From assembly GCA_945946715.1 (NCBI GenBank), contig CAMEWU010000003.1, positions 1 to 27,746 of the forward strand: 27,746 nucleotides of DNA, in the 5' to 3' direction. The translations under genes and the position numbers were made by a program. Positions 7,707-14,750 of this stretch are shown one piece after another; within the stretch, counting starts at the first letter, position 1; each line of letters starts with the position of its first letter. Below the pieces are notes generated by a model, which did no database searches, had not been told where the DNA came from, and worked only from the letters and a program-made list of their open reading frames with translations. Source of the DNA: an uncultured Clostridium sp. (lineage in GTDB: Bacteria > Bacillota > Clostridia > Lachnospirales > Lachnospiraceae).

Positions 7707-7735
7707 CGAGCAAGCTTGTCTTGCGAGGTGTCCCT
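7707..7735 (+). repeat. 29-nt direct repeat, copy 2 (GA-hairpin)
   Basis: Identical to 7662-7690 over 29 nt. The lower stem is slightly weaker here, CAC at 7705-7707 against GTG at 7728-7730 with an unpaired G at 7727. The two copies are separated by a purine-rich spacer containing GTGGGGG. Confidence 0.8.
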
Positions 7736-7786
7736 GAAACACATTCAAACGTCTCGCAAATAAGAATAGAAACGGAGGTGGCAGTT

Positions 7787-7936
7787 GTGCGCGTAAAGAT
7801 TACATTGGCATGTGAAGAGTGTAAACAGCGTAATTACAATCTCACAAAGGAAAAGAAGACGCATCCAGATCGTATGGAAACAAAGAAGTATTGTAAGTTC
7901 TGCAAGGCTCATACAATGCATAAGGAAACTAAGTAA
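7787..7936 (+). CDS. rpmG: 50S ribosomal protein L33, zinc-binding form
   Basis: Small basic protein of 49 aa of the large ribosomal subunit. Four cysteines in two CxxC pairs (C9/C12 in ACEEC and C36/C39 in YCKFC) mark the zinc-binding form rather than the cysteine-free paralogue made under zinc shortage in many Firmicutes. The sequence VRVKITLACEECKQRNY is diagnostic. The start is GTG 7787, six nt after GGAGGTG (7774-7780); the open frame upstream translates leader hairpins and is not L33-like. It is first in the rpmG-secE-nusG-rplK-rplA operon, a standard order in Firmicutes. Confidence 0.95.
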   Translation: MRVKITLACEECKQRNYNLTKEKKTHPDRMETKKYCKFCKAHTMHKETK

Positions 7937-7964
7937 ACCCTGATAACCAATAAGGAGTAATTAA

Positions 7965-8192
7965 ATGGGAAGTAAAGATGAGGAGAAATCAGCATTAAAG
8001 CGTAGCTGGTTCCAAGAACTAAAAGCTGAGTTTCGCAAGATTATCTGGCCGGATAAGAATTCCCTTGTTAAAGAGTCCATTGCGGTTATTATTATTGCAA
8101 TTATTATCGGTTGTATCGTGGTGCTGGTAGATAAAGGATTAATGGAAGGCTTGAATGCCTTAAAAGCACTGGTACAGCAGATGATTGGGTAA
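7965..8192 (+). CDS. secE: Preprotein translocase subunit SecE
   Basis: Essential clamp subunit of the SecYEG channel, 75 aa, of the short one-helix form usual in Gram-positives. The amphipathic part carries WFQELKAEFRKIIWPDK (17-33), a strongly conserved SecE block, followed by one membrane helix at about 42-62. ATG 7965 is preceded by AAGGAG (7951-7956). It lies 28 nt after rpmG and 14 nt before nusG. Confidence 0.96.
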   Translation: MGSKDEEKSALKRSWFQELKAEFRKIIWPDKNSLVKESIAVIIIAIIIGCIVVLVDKGLMEGLNALKALVQQMIG

Positions 8193-8206
8193 AGGTTGGT
8201 GATTAT

Positions 8207-8743
8207 ATGTCAGAAGCAGAGTCAAGCAAAGCAAGATGGTATGTAGTCCATACCTACTCAGGGTATGAAAACAAGGTGAAGGCTGATATCGAAAAGAGCG
8301 TGGAAAACCGCGGTCTGGAGGATCAGATTCTTGAGGTTGCTGTTCCACTTCAGGATGTTGTTGAAGTAAAGAACGGAGCTAAGAAACAGGTTTCTAAGAA
8401 GATGTTTCCGGGTTATGTACTTTTGAATATGGTTATGAATGATACTACTTGGTATGTTGTTCGTAATACCAGAGGTGTTACAGGTTTTGTTGGTCCTGGT
8501 TCGAAACCGGTTCCATTAACGGAAGGTGAGATTCGTTCTATGGGTGTTACCACAAAGCAGCAGGTTGAGATTGACCTGGAGGTTGGCGATGCCATTAAAG
8601 TAGTTTCAGGTGCATGGGCAGATACAGTTGGTGAAATTAAAGCAATTAACATGGCAAAACAGTCTGTCACAATTGAAGTTGAAGTGTTCGGACGTGCAAC
8701 ACCGGTAGAAATCGGATTCTTAGAAGTACAGAAGTTAAACTAG
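8207..8743 (+). CDS. nusG: Transcription termination/antitermination factor NusG
   Basis: RNA-polymerase-binding elongation factor of 178 aa that also links transcription to translation or pausing. The NGN domain (about 8-115) shows ARWYVVHTYSGYENKV, KKMFPGYVLLNM and WYVVRNTRGVTGFVG. The C-terminal KOW domain is at about 125-176 (VGDAIKVVSGAWADTVGEI). Length and order are standard. ATG 8207 has only a loose upstream site (GGTTGGTGATT), and lies 14 nt after secE, suggesting coupled translation. Confidence 0.97.
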   Translation: MSEAESSKARWYVVHTYSGYENKVKADIEKSVENRGLEDQILEVAVPLQDVVEVKNGAKKQVSKKMFPGYVLLNMVMNDTTWYVVRNTRGVTGFVGPGSKPVPLTEGEIRSMGVTTKQQVEIDLEVGDAIKVVSGAWADTVGEIKAINMAKQSVTIEVEVFGRATPVEIGFLEVQKLN

Positions 8744-8746
8744 TGA

Positions 8747-8774
8747 GTGGGAGGGTATCCCCCGTAAATACCAC
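8747..8774 (+). promoter_or_regulatory. Probable L1 operator before rplK
   Basis: GTGG-GA-GGG-TATC-CCC-CGTAAATA-CCAC: an outer GTGG/CCAC stem, an asymmetric internal loop and an inner GGG/CCC stem, 25 nt before the rplK start. Ribosomal protein L1 represses its own operon in bacteria by binding an mRNA copy of its rRNA site; this shape and place fit that role. Confidence 0.65.
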
Positions 8775-8798
8775 AATTTATTCAGGAGGTAAGCTATA

Positions 8799-9224
8799 AT
8801 GGCTAAAAAAGTAGAAGGTTATATTAAATTACAGATTCCGGCAGGCAAGGCAACTCCAGCTCCACCGGTTGGTCCTGCTCTTGGACAGCATGGTGTAAAC
8901 ATTGTACAGTTTACAAAGGAGTTCAATGCAAGAACTGCTGATCAGGGAGATATGATTATCCCTGTAGTGATTACAGTATATGCAGACAGAAGTTTCAGTT
9001 TCATTACAAAGACTCCACCGGCTGCAGTATTATTAAAGAAGGCATGTAAGATTAAATCTGGTTCCGGTGTACCGAACAAGACAAAGGTTGCTACCATTAC
9101 CAGAGCAGAGGTTCAGAAGATTGCTGAATTAAAGATGCCGGATTTGAACGCAGCTACCATTGAAGCAGCTACCAGCATGATTGCAGGTACCGCACGTTCA
9201 ATGGGTATCACAGTTGTTGATTAA
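8799..9224 (+). CDS. rplK: 50S ribosomal protein L11
   Basis: Protein of the GTPase-associated centre, 141 aa, the standard length. The N-terminal domain has the proline-rich KLQIPAGKATPAPPVGPALG stretch and QHGVNIVQFTKEFNA; the C-terminal rRNA-binding domain has IKSGSGVPNK and ends IAGTARSMGITVVD. ATG 8799 follows AGGAGG at about 8783-8788. It is preceded by an L1-type hairpin and followed by rplA after 50 nt that hold a second such hairpin. Confidence 0.98.
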   Translation: MAKKVEGYIKLQIPAGKATPAPPVGPALGQHGVNIVQFTKEFNARTADQGDMIIPVVITVYADRSFSFITKTPPAAVLLKKACKIKSGSGVPNKTKVATITRAEVQKIAELKMPDLNAATIEAATSMIAGTARSMGITVVD

Positions 9225-9231
9225 TTAATAA

Positions 9232-9259
9232 GTGGGAGGGTCGCTCCCGATAATACCAC
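9232..9259 (+). promoter_or_regulatory. Second L1-type operator before rplA
   Basis: GTGG-GA-GGG-TCGCT-CCC-GATAATA-CCAC, the same plan as 8747-8774 with different loop bases. It ends about 15 nt before the rplA start and abuts AGGAGG, so binding could block ribosome entry directly. Confidence 0.65.
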
Positions 9260-9274
9260 AGGAGGTTATTTATT

Positions 9275-9967
9275 ATGAAAAAAGGTAAGAGATATACAGA
9301 AGCTGCTAAGTTGGTAGACAGAACAACTACCTATGATATTCCGGAAGCAGTTTCTATTGTAAAGAAATCAGCGAGTGCAAAATTCGACGAGACCGTTGAA
9401 TGCCATATTCGTCTTGGTGTTGATGGACGTCATGCAGACCAGCAGGTACGTGGTGCAGTTGTACTTCCACACGGAACCGGTAAAACTGTTCGTGTGTTAG
9501 TATTTGCAAAGGGTACTAAGCTTGATGAAGCACAGGCAGCAGGTGCAGATTTCGTTGGTGGTGAGGAATTAATTCCAAAGATTCAGAACGAAGGCTGGTT
9601 AGATTTTGACGTAGTTGTTGCTACACCGGATATGATGGGTGTTGTTGGTCGTTTGGGTCGTGTACTTGGACCTAAGGGCTTAATGCCAAACCCAAAGGCT
9701 GGTACTGTAACTATGGATGTTACCAAGGCAATTGCTGATATTAAAGCTGGTAAAATCGAATACCGTTTAGACAAAGCAAATATTATTCACGTGCCAATTG
9801 GAAAAGCTTCTTTCTCTGAGGAGCAATTAGCGGACAACTTCCAGACGTTAATTGATGCAATTAACAAGGCTAAGCCTTCAGCAGCAAAAGGACAGTATTT
9901 AAGAAGTGTAACAATCGCTTCTACTATGGGTCCTGGTGTTAAGCTGAATGTTACAAAGCTTGCATAA
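9275..9967 (+). CDS. rplA: 50S ribosomal protein L1
   Basis: L1-stalk protein of 230 aa, the usual bacterial length, which binds 23S rRNA helix 76-78 and also represses its own operon. Diagnostic blocks are KFDETVECHIRLGVDGRHADQ, VVATPDMMGVVGRLGRVLGP, KGLMPNPKAGTVT and TIASTMGPGVKLN (each from the conserved L1 core). ATG 9275 follows AGGAGG within the operator tail. It is the last gene of the operon and is closed by a strong terminator. rplJ and rplL, which often follow in other bacteria, are not present. Confidence 0.98.
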   Translation: MKKGKRYTEAAKLVDRTTTYDIPEAVSIVKKSASAKFDETVECHIRLGVDGRHADQQVRGAVVLPHGTGKTVRVLVFAKGTKLDEAQAAGADFVGGEELIPKIQNEGWLDFDVVVATPDMMGVVGRLGRVLGPKGLMPNPKAGTVTMDVTKAIADIKAGKIEYRLDKANIIHVPIGKASFSEEQLADNFQTLIDAINKAKPSAAKGQYLRSVTIASTMGPGVKLNVTKLA

Positions 9968-9987
9968 TTGAAATCATATAAGAGAGT

Positions 9988-10025
9988 ATTAACCCCTCTG
10001 CATCATGCAGGGGGGTTAATTTTTT
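9988..10025 (+). terminator. Strong intrinsic terminator after rplA
   Basis: ATTAACCCCTCTGCAT (9988-10003) pairs with ATGCAGGGGGGTTAAT (10005-10020) over about 15 bp, with one U-G pair and a tiny loop, followed by TTTTT (10021-10025). Confidence 0.93.
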
Positions 10026-10099
10026 GTTGTGCTTTTATTAGAAGGGGAAAAAATACTTGTTTTTACTGTATAATTTACATATTATTCAAATTTCTGCAA

Positions 10100-10128
10100 T
10101 TGCATATTTTCTATAACCTTGCTATAAT
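10100..10128 (+). promoter_or_regulatory. Promoter of the chemoreceptor-like gene
   Basis: TTGCAT (10100-10105), a 17-nt spacer, then perfect TATAAT (10123-10128), about 80 nt before the start codon. A vegetative sigma-A promoter rather than a flagellar sigma-D one. Confidence 0.75.
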
Positions 10129-10207
10129 AGATATCAGTGATAAAAGTATGTAAAATGGAACAAATATGTAGACAGAAGAGAATGGTTACAGTAGGAGGTT
10201 GTGGGTT

Positions 10208-11461
10208 ATGAAGTTGAGTTTAAAGTTAACAATGCTTGCGGTGGTTCCCACCATAATGATTGTGGGGTTAACAATATTTTTGGTGGCAGGTCCATTAGGT
10301 TTAAGTACAAAGATGATAGCGCTTATATTGTTTTTAGCACTCATTCTTTTGGCAATATCAAATATACTTGTTGCTATGAGAATCAGTCATTCTATAACAT
10401 CTAGTATTAATGCAGTAAAGCAGGTGGCAGCAGGTAATCTGAATGTAGAAATTGATGACCGGGCTACAGGCAGAAGCGATGAGATTGGTGTGCTGGCTCG
10501 TTCTCTGGCAGGGTTACGGGATGAATTGAAATATATGTTCCAGGATATTTCCGAGCATGCAACCTCTCTGTTGGAATCTGCAGAACAATTGAATGATACG
10601 GCACAGAAGAATCTGGTAACGGTAGATAGTGTGGAACGTGCGGTTGGTGAAATTGCAGATGGTGCTACTTCTCAGGCACAGGATGCACAAAATGCTTCCG
10701 AAAGCGTATACGCCATGGGAGAAATGATTGAAGAAACCACACGGGAAGTTGAGAACCTGAATACAACAGCCGGATATATGCGGCAGTCCAGTGAACAGGC
10801 AAGCCAGTCCTTGATGGAACTTCGCAATATCAATGATGAAGTAAAGGAAGCGATTGAACTGATTTATGAACAGACCAATCGTACCAATGTATCTTCCCAA
10901 AAGATTCGGGAGGCTACCCGGTTAATCAGCTCGATTGCAGAAGAAACGAATCTGTTATCCCTGAATGCAAGTATTGAGGCAGCCAGAGCCGGTGAACAGG
11001 GACGTTCCTTTGCTGTTGTTGCAAATCAGATTCAGAAGCTGGCAGATCAGTCTAATGCATCTACAGATGCAATCGATGATATTATTAATGAGTTGATTAA
11101 TGATTCCAATGAAGCTGTTAAAACCATGGAAAAGGTTCGGGATATCATTAACAGTCAGAGTGAAAATGTATTAAATACAGAAGCCATTGTTGGTCAGGTT
11201 ATGGATGGTATTGAAGACTCAATCCGGGGAATTGAAGCCATTGAAAGTCGTACAGTAGCATTAAATGAAGCAAGAAGTTCTATCATAGAAGTGGTGCAGG
11301 GACTTTCAGCAGTAGCGGAAGAAAATGCGGCTAGTACAGAAGAAACATCTGCTGCAACAGCGGAAGTTGCCAATAGCTTTAATGAAGTTACGGAATCAGC
11401 AGGACTGGTTAAGAATGTTGCTGATGAGATTGCAAATTCTATGAGTAATTTCCAGATATAA
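10208..11461 (+). CDS. Methyl-accepting chemotaxis protein without sensor domain
   Basis: Membrane receptor of 417 aa that should signal to CheA/CheW. Two membrane helices (about 8-28 and 36-57) are joined by only about eight residues, so there is no extracytoplasmic ligand domain. A HAMP domain follows (about 58-110, with AAGNLNVEID and SDEIGVLARSL). The long coiled-coil signalling domain has its hairpin tip at about 243-280 (AEETNLLSLNASIEAARAGE, then SFAVVANQIQKLA), the most conserved MCP segment. The C-terminus ends SNFQI, with no CheR-docking pentapeptide. ATG 10208 follows AGGAGG by nine nt; a TTG just upstream overlaps that site. It stands alone between a promoter and a terminator. Sensing of membrane state, or partnership with another protein, is inference. 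Confidence 0.92.
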   Translation: MKLSLKLTMLAVVPTIMIVGLTIFLVAGPLGLSTKMIALILFLALILLAISNILVAMRISHSITSSINAVKQVAAGNLNVEIDDRATGRSDEIGVLARSLAGLRDELKYMFQDISEHATSLLESAEQLNDTAQKNLVTVDSVERAVGEIADGATSQAQDAQNASESVYAMGEMIEETTREVENLNTTAGYMRQSSEQASQSLMELRNINDEVKEAIELIYEQTNRTNVSSQKIREATRLISSIAEETNLLSLNASIEAARAGEQGRSFAVVANQIQKLADQSNASTDAIDDIINELINDSNEAVKTMEKVRDIINSQSENVLNTEAIVGQVMDGIEDSIRGIEAIESRTVALNEARSSIIEVVQGLSAVAEENAASTEETSAATAEVANSFNEVTESAGLVKNVADEIANSMSNFQI

Positions 11462-11471
11462 TTAGAAAATG

Positions 11472-11520
11472 AAAAGGGATGTTTCGAATGCTTTCGAGTA
11501 TTTCGGACATCTCTTTTTTT
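11472..11520 (+). terminator. Intrinsic terminator after the chemoreceptor gene
   Basis: AAAAGGGATGT (11472-11482) pairs with ACATCTCTTTT (11507-11517), with a further CGAA/TTCG stem inside, followed by a T run to 11520. The next 180 nt (11521-11700) are very AT-rich, and I see no gene in them. Confidence 0.85.
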
Positions 11521-11703
11521 AGTGAAAAATGATTTGTGTATTTTGTGTAAAAAAAAGTCTATTTTAATTAAAAATCAACAAAGAAAATATCCAAAAACTT
11601 CCAAAAGAATGATTTTTGATTACATTTTACCATTTGTTTACAGTAATTTTGCAAAAAAAGGCGAAAAAAATGGAATATATTTTGTGAAAATGCATAAAAA
11701 CCA

Positions 11704-11732
11704 TTTTCAAAATAAAAATCAAGTGGTATAAT
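11704..11732 (+). promoter_or_regulatory. Promoter of glgC-glgD
   Basis: TTTTCA (11704-11709), a 17-nt spacer and perfect TATAAT (11727-11732), about 31 nt before the glgC start. The -35 is weak, and a long A/T-tract region lies upstream. Confidence 0.6.
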
Positions 11733-11763
11733 GTGTTTATCATGCGTAAAGGGGTGACGACTT

Positions 11764-13038
11764 ATGATTAAGAAGGAAATGATAGCAATGCTTCTGGCGG
11801 GCGGTCAGGGCAGTCGTTTAGGCGTTTTGACTTCCAGATTAGCCAAGCCTGCGGTTGCTTTCGGTGGTAAGTATAAAATCATTGATTTTCCACTCAGTAA
11901 TTGCATTAACTCAGGAGTGGATACAGTGGGTGTACTTACACAATACCGTCCTCTTAGACTGAATCAGCATATTGGAATTGGTATGCCATGGGATTTAGAC
12001 CGGAACATTGGCGGTGTAACTGTATTGCCACCATATGAAAAGAGTACAGACAGTTCTTGGTATACAGGAACGGCAAATGCCATTTACCAGAACTTGGAAT
12101 TTATGGAATATTATAATCCTGATTATGTACTGATTCTCTCTGGTGATCACATTTACAAAATGGATTATGAGGTAATGTTAGATTATCACAAGGCAAGTAA
12201 GGCAGCAGTAACTTTGGCAACCTATGAAGTGCCGATGGAAGAAGCCAGCCGGTTTGGTGTTGTAATCACAGATGAGGAAGGATGCATTCAGGAATTTGAG
12301 GAAAAACCGGAACATCCGCGTAGTAATAAAGCATCTATGGGTATCTACATCTTCAACTGGAGTGTTTTGAAGAATGCCCTTCAGGTGATGAAGGATGTAC
12401 CATCTTGTGATTTTGGTAAGCATATTATTCCATATTGCCATGAGCAGGGAGAGAGAATCTGTGCTTATGATTTCAAGGGATATTGGAAGGATGTTGGAAC
12501 CTTAGGTTCTTATTGGGAAGCCAATATGGAATTGGTTGATATTATACCGGAATTCAATTTATATGAAGAATTCTGGAGAATTTATACAAAGAGTGATGCA
12601 TTACCACCACAGTACATAGCAGATAATACCAAGGTGAGCAGATGTATTATTGGTGAGGGTACAGAGATTTATGGGGCAGTGGAACACTCCGTTATTGGTT
12701 CTGCGGTCACCATAGGTGAAGGTGCGGTAGTGAAAGACTCTATTATTATGAATGGAGCGGTCATTGGTAAAAACTGTGTGATCGAGAATGCAATTATCGC
12801 TGAGAATACAGTAATCGGCGATGGAGCAGTTTTAGGAGTTGGAGAATTTGCACCAAATGAATATAATTCGAAGGTTTATGCTTTTGATTTGGTTACCATT
12901 GGTGAGAAGTCTGTAATTCCTGCCAATGTCAAGATTGGAAAGAATACTGCTATATTTGGAGAGACGACTCTTGAGGATTACCCGAATGGCGAGCTGAAGA
13001 GTGGCGGAAGTTTGATAAAGGTAGGTGATTTGGCATGA
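11764..13038 (+). CDS. glgC: Glucose-1-phosphate adenylyltransferase, catalytic subunit
   Basis: Makes ADP-glucose from glucose 1-phosphate and ATP, the committed step of glycogen synthesis; 424 aa. The nucleotide-binding loop LLAGGQGSRLGVLTSRLAKP (10-29) is intact, followed by IIDFPLSNCINSG. The metal/catalytic aspartate is in LSGDHIYKMDY, the sugar-phosphate lysine in FEEKP, and the KDVGT block follows. The C-terminal third is a left-handed beta-helix with hexapeptide repeats. ATG 11764 follows AAAGGGG. It overlaps glgD by 4 nt (ATGA at 13035), so translation is coupled. In Gram-positive relatives, active enzyme is a GlgC-GlgD hetero-oligomer. Confidence 0.97.
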   Translation: MIKKEMIAMLLAGGQGSRLGVLTSRLAKPAVAFGGKYKIIDFPLSNCINSGVDTVGVLTQYRPLRLNQHIGIGMPWDLDRNIGGVTVLPPYEKSTDSSWYTGTANAIYQNLEFMEYYNPDYVLILSGDHIYKMDYEVMLDYHKASKAAVTLATYEVPMEEASRFGVVITDEEGCIQEFEEKPEHPRSNKASMGIYIFNWSVLKNALQVMKDVPSCDFGKHIIPYCHEQGERICAYDFKGYWKDVGTLGSYWEANMELVDIIPEFNLYEEFWRIYTKSDALPPQYIADNTKVSRCIIGEGTEIYGAVEHSVIGSAVTIGEGAVVKDSIIMNGAVIGKNCVIENAIIAENTVIGDGAVLGVGEFAPNEYNSKVYAFDLVTIGEKSVIPANVKIGKNTAIFGETTLEDYPNGELKSGGSLIKVGDLA

Positions 13039-14159
13039 GAGCAATCGGTATCATTTTAGCAGGTGGTAACAGCAATCGTATGGGTGGCTTATCTGCAAAG
13101 AGAGCTGTGGCAGCTATGCCTATGGCAGGCAGTTACCGGAGTATTGACTTTGCATTGAGCAATATGACAAATTCTCATATTCAGAAGGTTGCAGTATTTA
13201 CCCAGTATAATTCCCGTTCATTAAATGAACATTTGAATTCTTCCAAGTGGTGGGATTTCGGTAGAAAGCAGGGTGGTCTGTATGTATTTACACCGACAAT
13301 TACAACAACCAACAGCTATTGGTACAAGGGTACAGCAGATGCATTGTATCAGAATATCAGCTTTTTGAAGAACAGCCATGAACCATATGTAGTAATTGCA
13401 TCTGGTGATGGAATTTACAAGTTAGACTATAATAAGGTATTGGAAGAACATATTCGTACCGGTGCAGATATTACCATCGTTTGCAAGGAAGTTAAACCGG
13501 AAGAAGATGATATCAGCCGCTTTGGTGTGGTTACATTAAGTGATGACGGCTGGGTGAAGAACTTTGAAGAAAAACCTTTGGTAGCACAAAGTAATCTGGC
13601 ATCCATTGGTGTTTATGTCATTCGAAGAAGACAGCTGATTGAACTTCTGGAGAATTGTGCAAAGGAAGGCAGAAGTGACTTTGTTAAGGACATTCTGATT
13701 CGGTACAAAGATGTTAAGAAGATTCATGGATTTGTATTAGATTCCTTTTGGAGAAATATTGGCAGCGTAGAGTCTTACTTTAAGACAAATATGGAATTCC
13801 TGAATAAGGATATTCGGGATTATTTCTTCCGGACACATCCGGATGTATACTCTAAGGTTGAGGATTTACCGCCGGCAAAATATAATGGGGATGCAGTAGT
13901 TAAGAACAGCTTAGTAGCAAGTGGATGTATCATTAACGGTACAGTAGAGAATTCTGTCTTATTTAAGAAGGTTTATGTGGGCAACAATTGTGTAATTAAG
14001 AATTCAATTATTTTGAATGATGTACATATTGGGGATAATTCTTATATTGAGAACTGTATCGTAGAGAGCAGAGACACGTTGCGTGCAAACACAGAATACA
14101 TTGGTGAACCGGATAAGATAAAGGTAGTAGTAGAAAAGAATTTTAGATATGCACTTTAG
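13035..14159 (+). CDS. glgD: GlgD, non-catalytic partner of ADP-glucose pyrophosphorylase
   Basis: Paralogue of GlgC, 374 aa, that boosts or regulates GlgC in Firmicutes. The N-terminal loop is degenerate: LAGGNSNRMGGLSAKRAVAA in place of GGQGSRLxxLTxxxAKP. SGDGIYKLDY replaces SGDHIYKMDY, although FEEKP is kept. A shorter beta-helix closes the protein (VASGCIINGTVENSVLFKKV). These changes agree with the known GlgD type, which has little activity alone. ATG 13035 overlaps the glgC stop, with AGGTAGGTG upstream inside glgC. No other glycogen genes (glgA, glgB, glgP) lie in the window. Confidence 0.95.
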   Translation: MRAIGIILAGGNSNRMGGLSAKRAVAAMPMAGSYRSIDFALSNMTNSHIQKVAVFTQYNSRSLNEHLNSSKWWDFGRKQGGLYVFTPTITTTNSYWYKGTADALYQNISFLKNSHEPYVVIASGDGIYKLDYNKVLEEHIRTGADITIVCKEVKPEEDDISRFGVVTLSDDGWVKNFEEKPLVAQSNLASIGVYVIRRRQLIELLENCAKEGRSDFVKDILIRYKDVKKIHGFVLDSFWRNIGSVESYFKTNMEFLNKDIRDYFFRTHPDVYSKVEDLPPAKYNGDAVVKNSLVASGCIINGTVENSVLFKKVYVGNNCVIKNSIILNDVHIGDNSYIENCIVESRDTLRANTEYIGEPDKIKVVVEKNFRYAL

Positions 14160-14186
14160 AATCTGGCTGGCAATGACGGATAAGTA

Positions 14187-14213
14187 GTAATCAAGTATTT
14201 GGGCTTGAATTAC
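14187..14213 (+). other. Small hairpin before spoVG
   Basis: GTAATCAAG pairs with CTTGA-A-TTAC, leaving an eight-nt loop and one bulged A. It lacks a T run and lies about 20 nt before the spoVG start, so it is more likely a processing or translation element between glgD and spoVG than a terminator. No clear separate promoter was found for spoVG in this 75-nt gap. Confidence 0.35.
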
Positions 14214-14234
14214 AGAACATAGGGGGTTTAGCAA

Positions 14235-14513
14235 ATGAAGATTACAGACGTAAGGGTACGGAAGGTTACAAAAGAAGGCAAAATGAAAGCGGTAGTTTCT
14301 ATTACTATTGATGATGAATTTGTTGTACATGATATTAAAGTCATTGAAGGTGAGAAGGGATTATTTATCGCTATGCCAAGCCGGAAGGCAGTAGATGGGG
14401 AATATCGGGATATTGCACATCCGATTAATTCTACAACAAGAGACCGTATTCAGAATCTGATTCTGGATGCTTACGAAAAAGCATTAGCAGAAGCAGATGA
14501 TTTAACGGAATAG
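14235..14513 (+). CDS. spoVG: SpoVG, small nucleic-acid-binding regulator
   Basis: Conserved 92-aa regulator, first known from spore cortex formation and septation and later as a broad DNA/RNA-binding regulator in Firmicutes. Nearly the whole chain is the family core: MKITDVRVRKV, KAVVSITIDDEFVVHDIKVI, GLFIAMPSRK and YRDIAHPINS, followed by a helical tail. ATG 14235 follows AGGGGG at about 14221-14226. It lies 75 nt after glgD and ends before a strong terminator. In Bacillus it heads the spoVG-glmU-prs-ctc-pth-mfd cluster; here the exporter cassette lies between it and glmU. Confidence 0.97.
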   Translation: MKITDVRVRKVTKEGKMKAVVSITIDDEFVVHDIKVIEGEKGLFIAMPSRKAVDGEYRDIAHPINSTTRDRIQNLILDAYEKALAEADDLTE

Positions 14514-14533
14514 TTGTCATAATAAGCACTAAG

Positions 14534-14579
14534 AAGACGCAGACATTGGAATGGGTTACCCGATGCTGCGTCTTTTTTT
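14534..14579 (+). terminator. Intrinsic terminator after spoVG
   Basis: AAGACGCAG (14534-14542) pairs with CTGCGTCTT (14566-14574); inside, CAT/ATG and GG/CC extend the stem. The T run covers 14573-14579. Confidence 0.92.
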
Positions 14580-14663
14580 GTAGCAAAAGTCCGACAAGCG
14601 GCATTATATTTGCGCAGGATGTTTGTTGTTTCCTAAAATTTTTCTTAATTTCTACATTTTCAG

Positions 14664-14691
14664 TTGCGGTTTTGAATCGGATGTTTATAAT
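14664..14691 (+). promoter_or_regulatory. Probable promoter of the RND exporter cassette
   Basis: TTGCGG (14664-14669), a 16-nt spacer and TATAAT (14686-14691), about 60 nt before the start codon and just after the spoVG terminator. Confidence 0.55.
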
Positions 14692-14750
14692 GATATCAGA
14701 CAGTTTTATCGTTTTTGTAAATAAGAATACATAAGCAGGAGGAAGTTAAA

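Larger units (their letters stand above)
7484..7786 (+). ncRNA. Hairpin-rich leader of the rpmG-nusG operon
   Basis: About 300 nt without a supportable gene, filled with inverted repeats. In order: a T8 run (7501-7508); GTCAAG..AAAACG paired with CGTTTTCTTGAC (7523-7538 with 7543-7554), which competes with GCAAG/CTTGC (7528-7532 with 7539-7543); CATGAG/CTCATG (7586-7591 with 7599-7604); AAGAAATT/AATTTCTT around AGCGAAGCG (7616-7640); then two GA-hairpins (7659-7685 and 7705-7730). An in-frame extension of rpmG runs back through it, but the peptide simply translates the repeats. Control of ribosomal and NusG synthesis through the leader is inference. Confidence 0.5.

Noticed and set aside
7662..7735. 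Possible CRISPR remnant
   Set aside because: Only two copies with one 16-nt spacer and internal palindromes; no cas genes in the window.
7511..7786. N-terminal extension of L33 with a repeated SKLVLRGVP peptide
   Set aside because: It translates the direct repeat and hairpins; L33 starts at GTG 7787 behind GGAGGTG, and the extension has no ribosome site.
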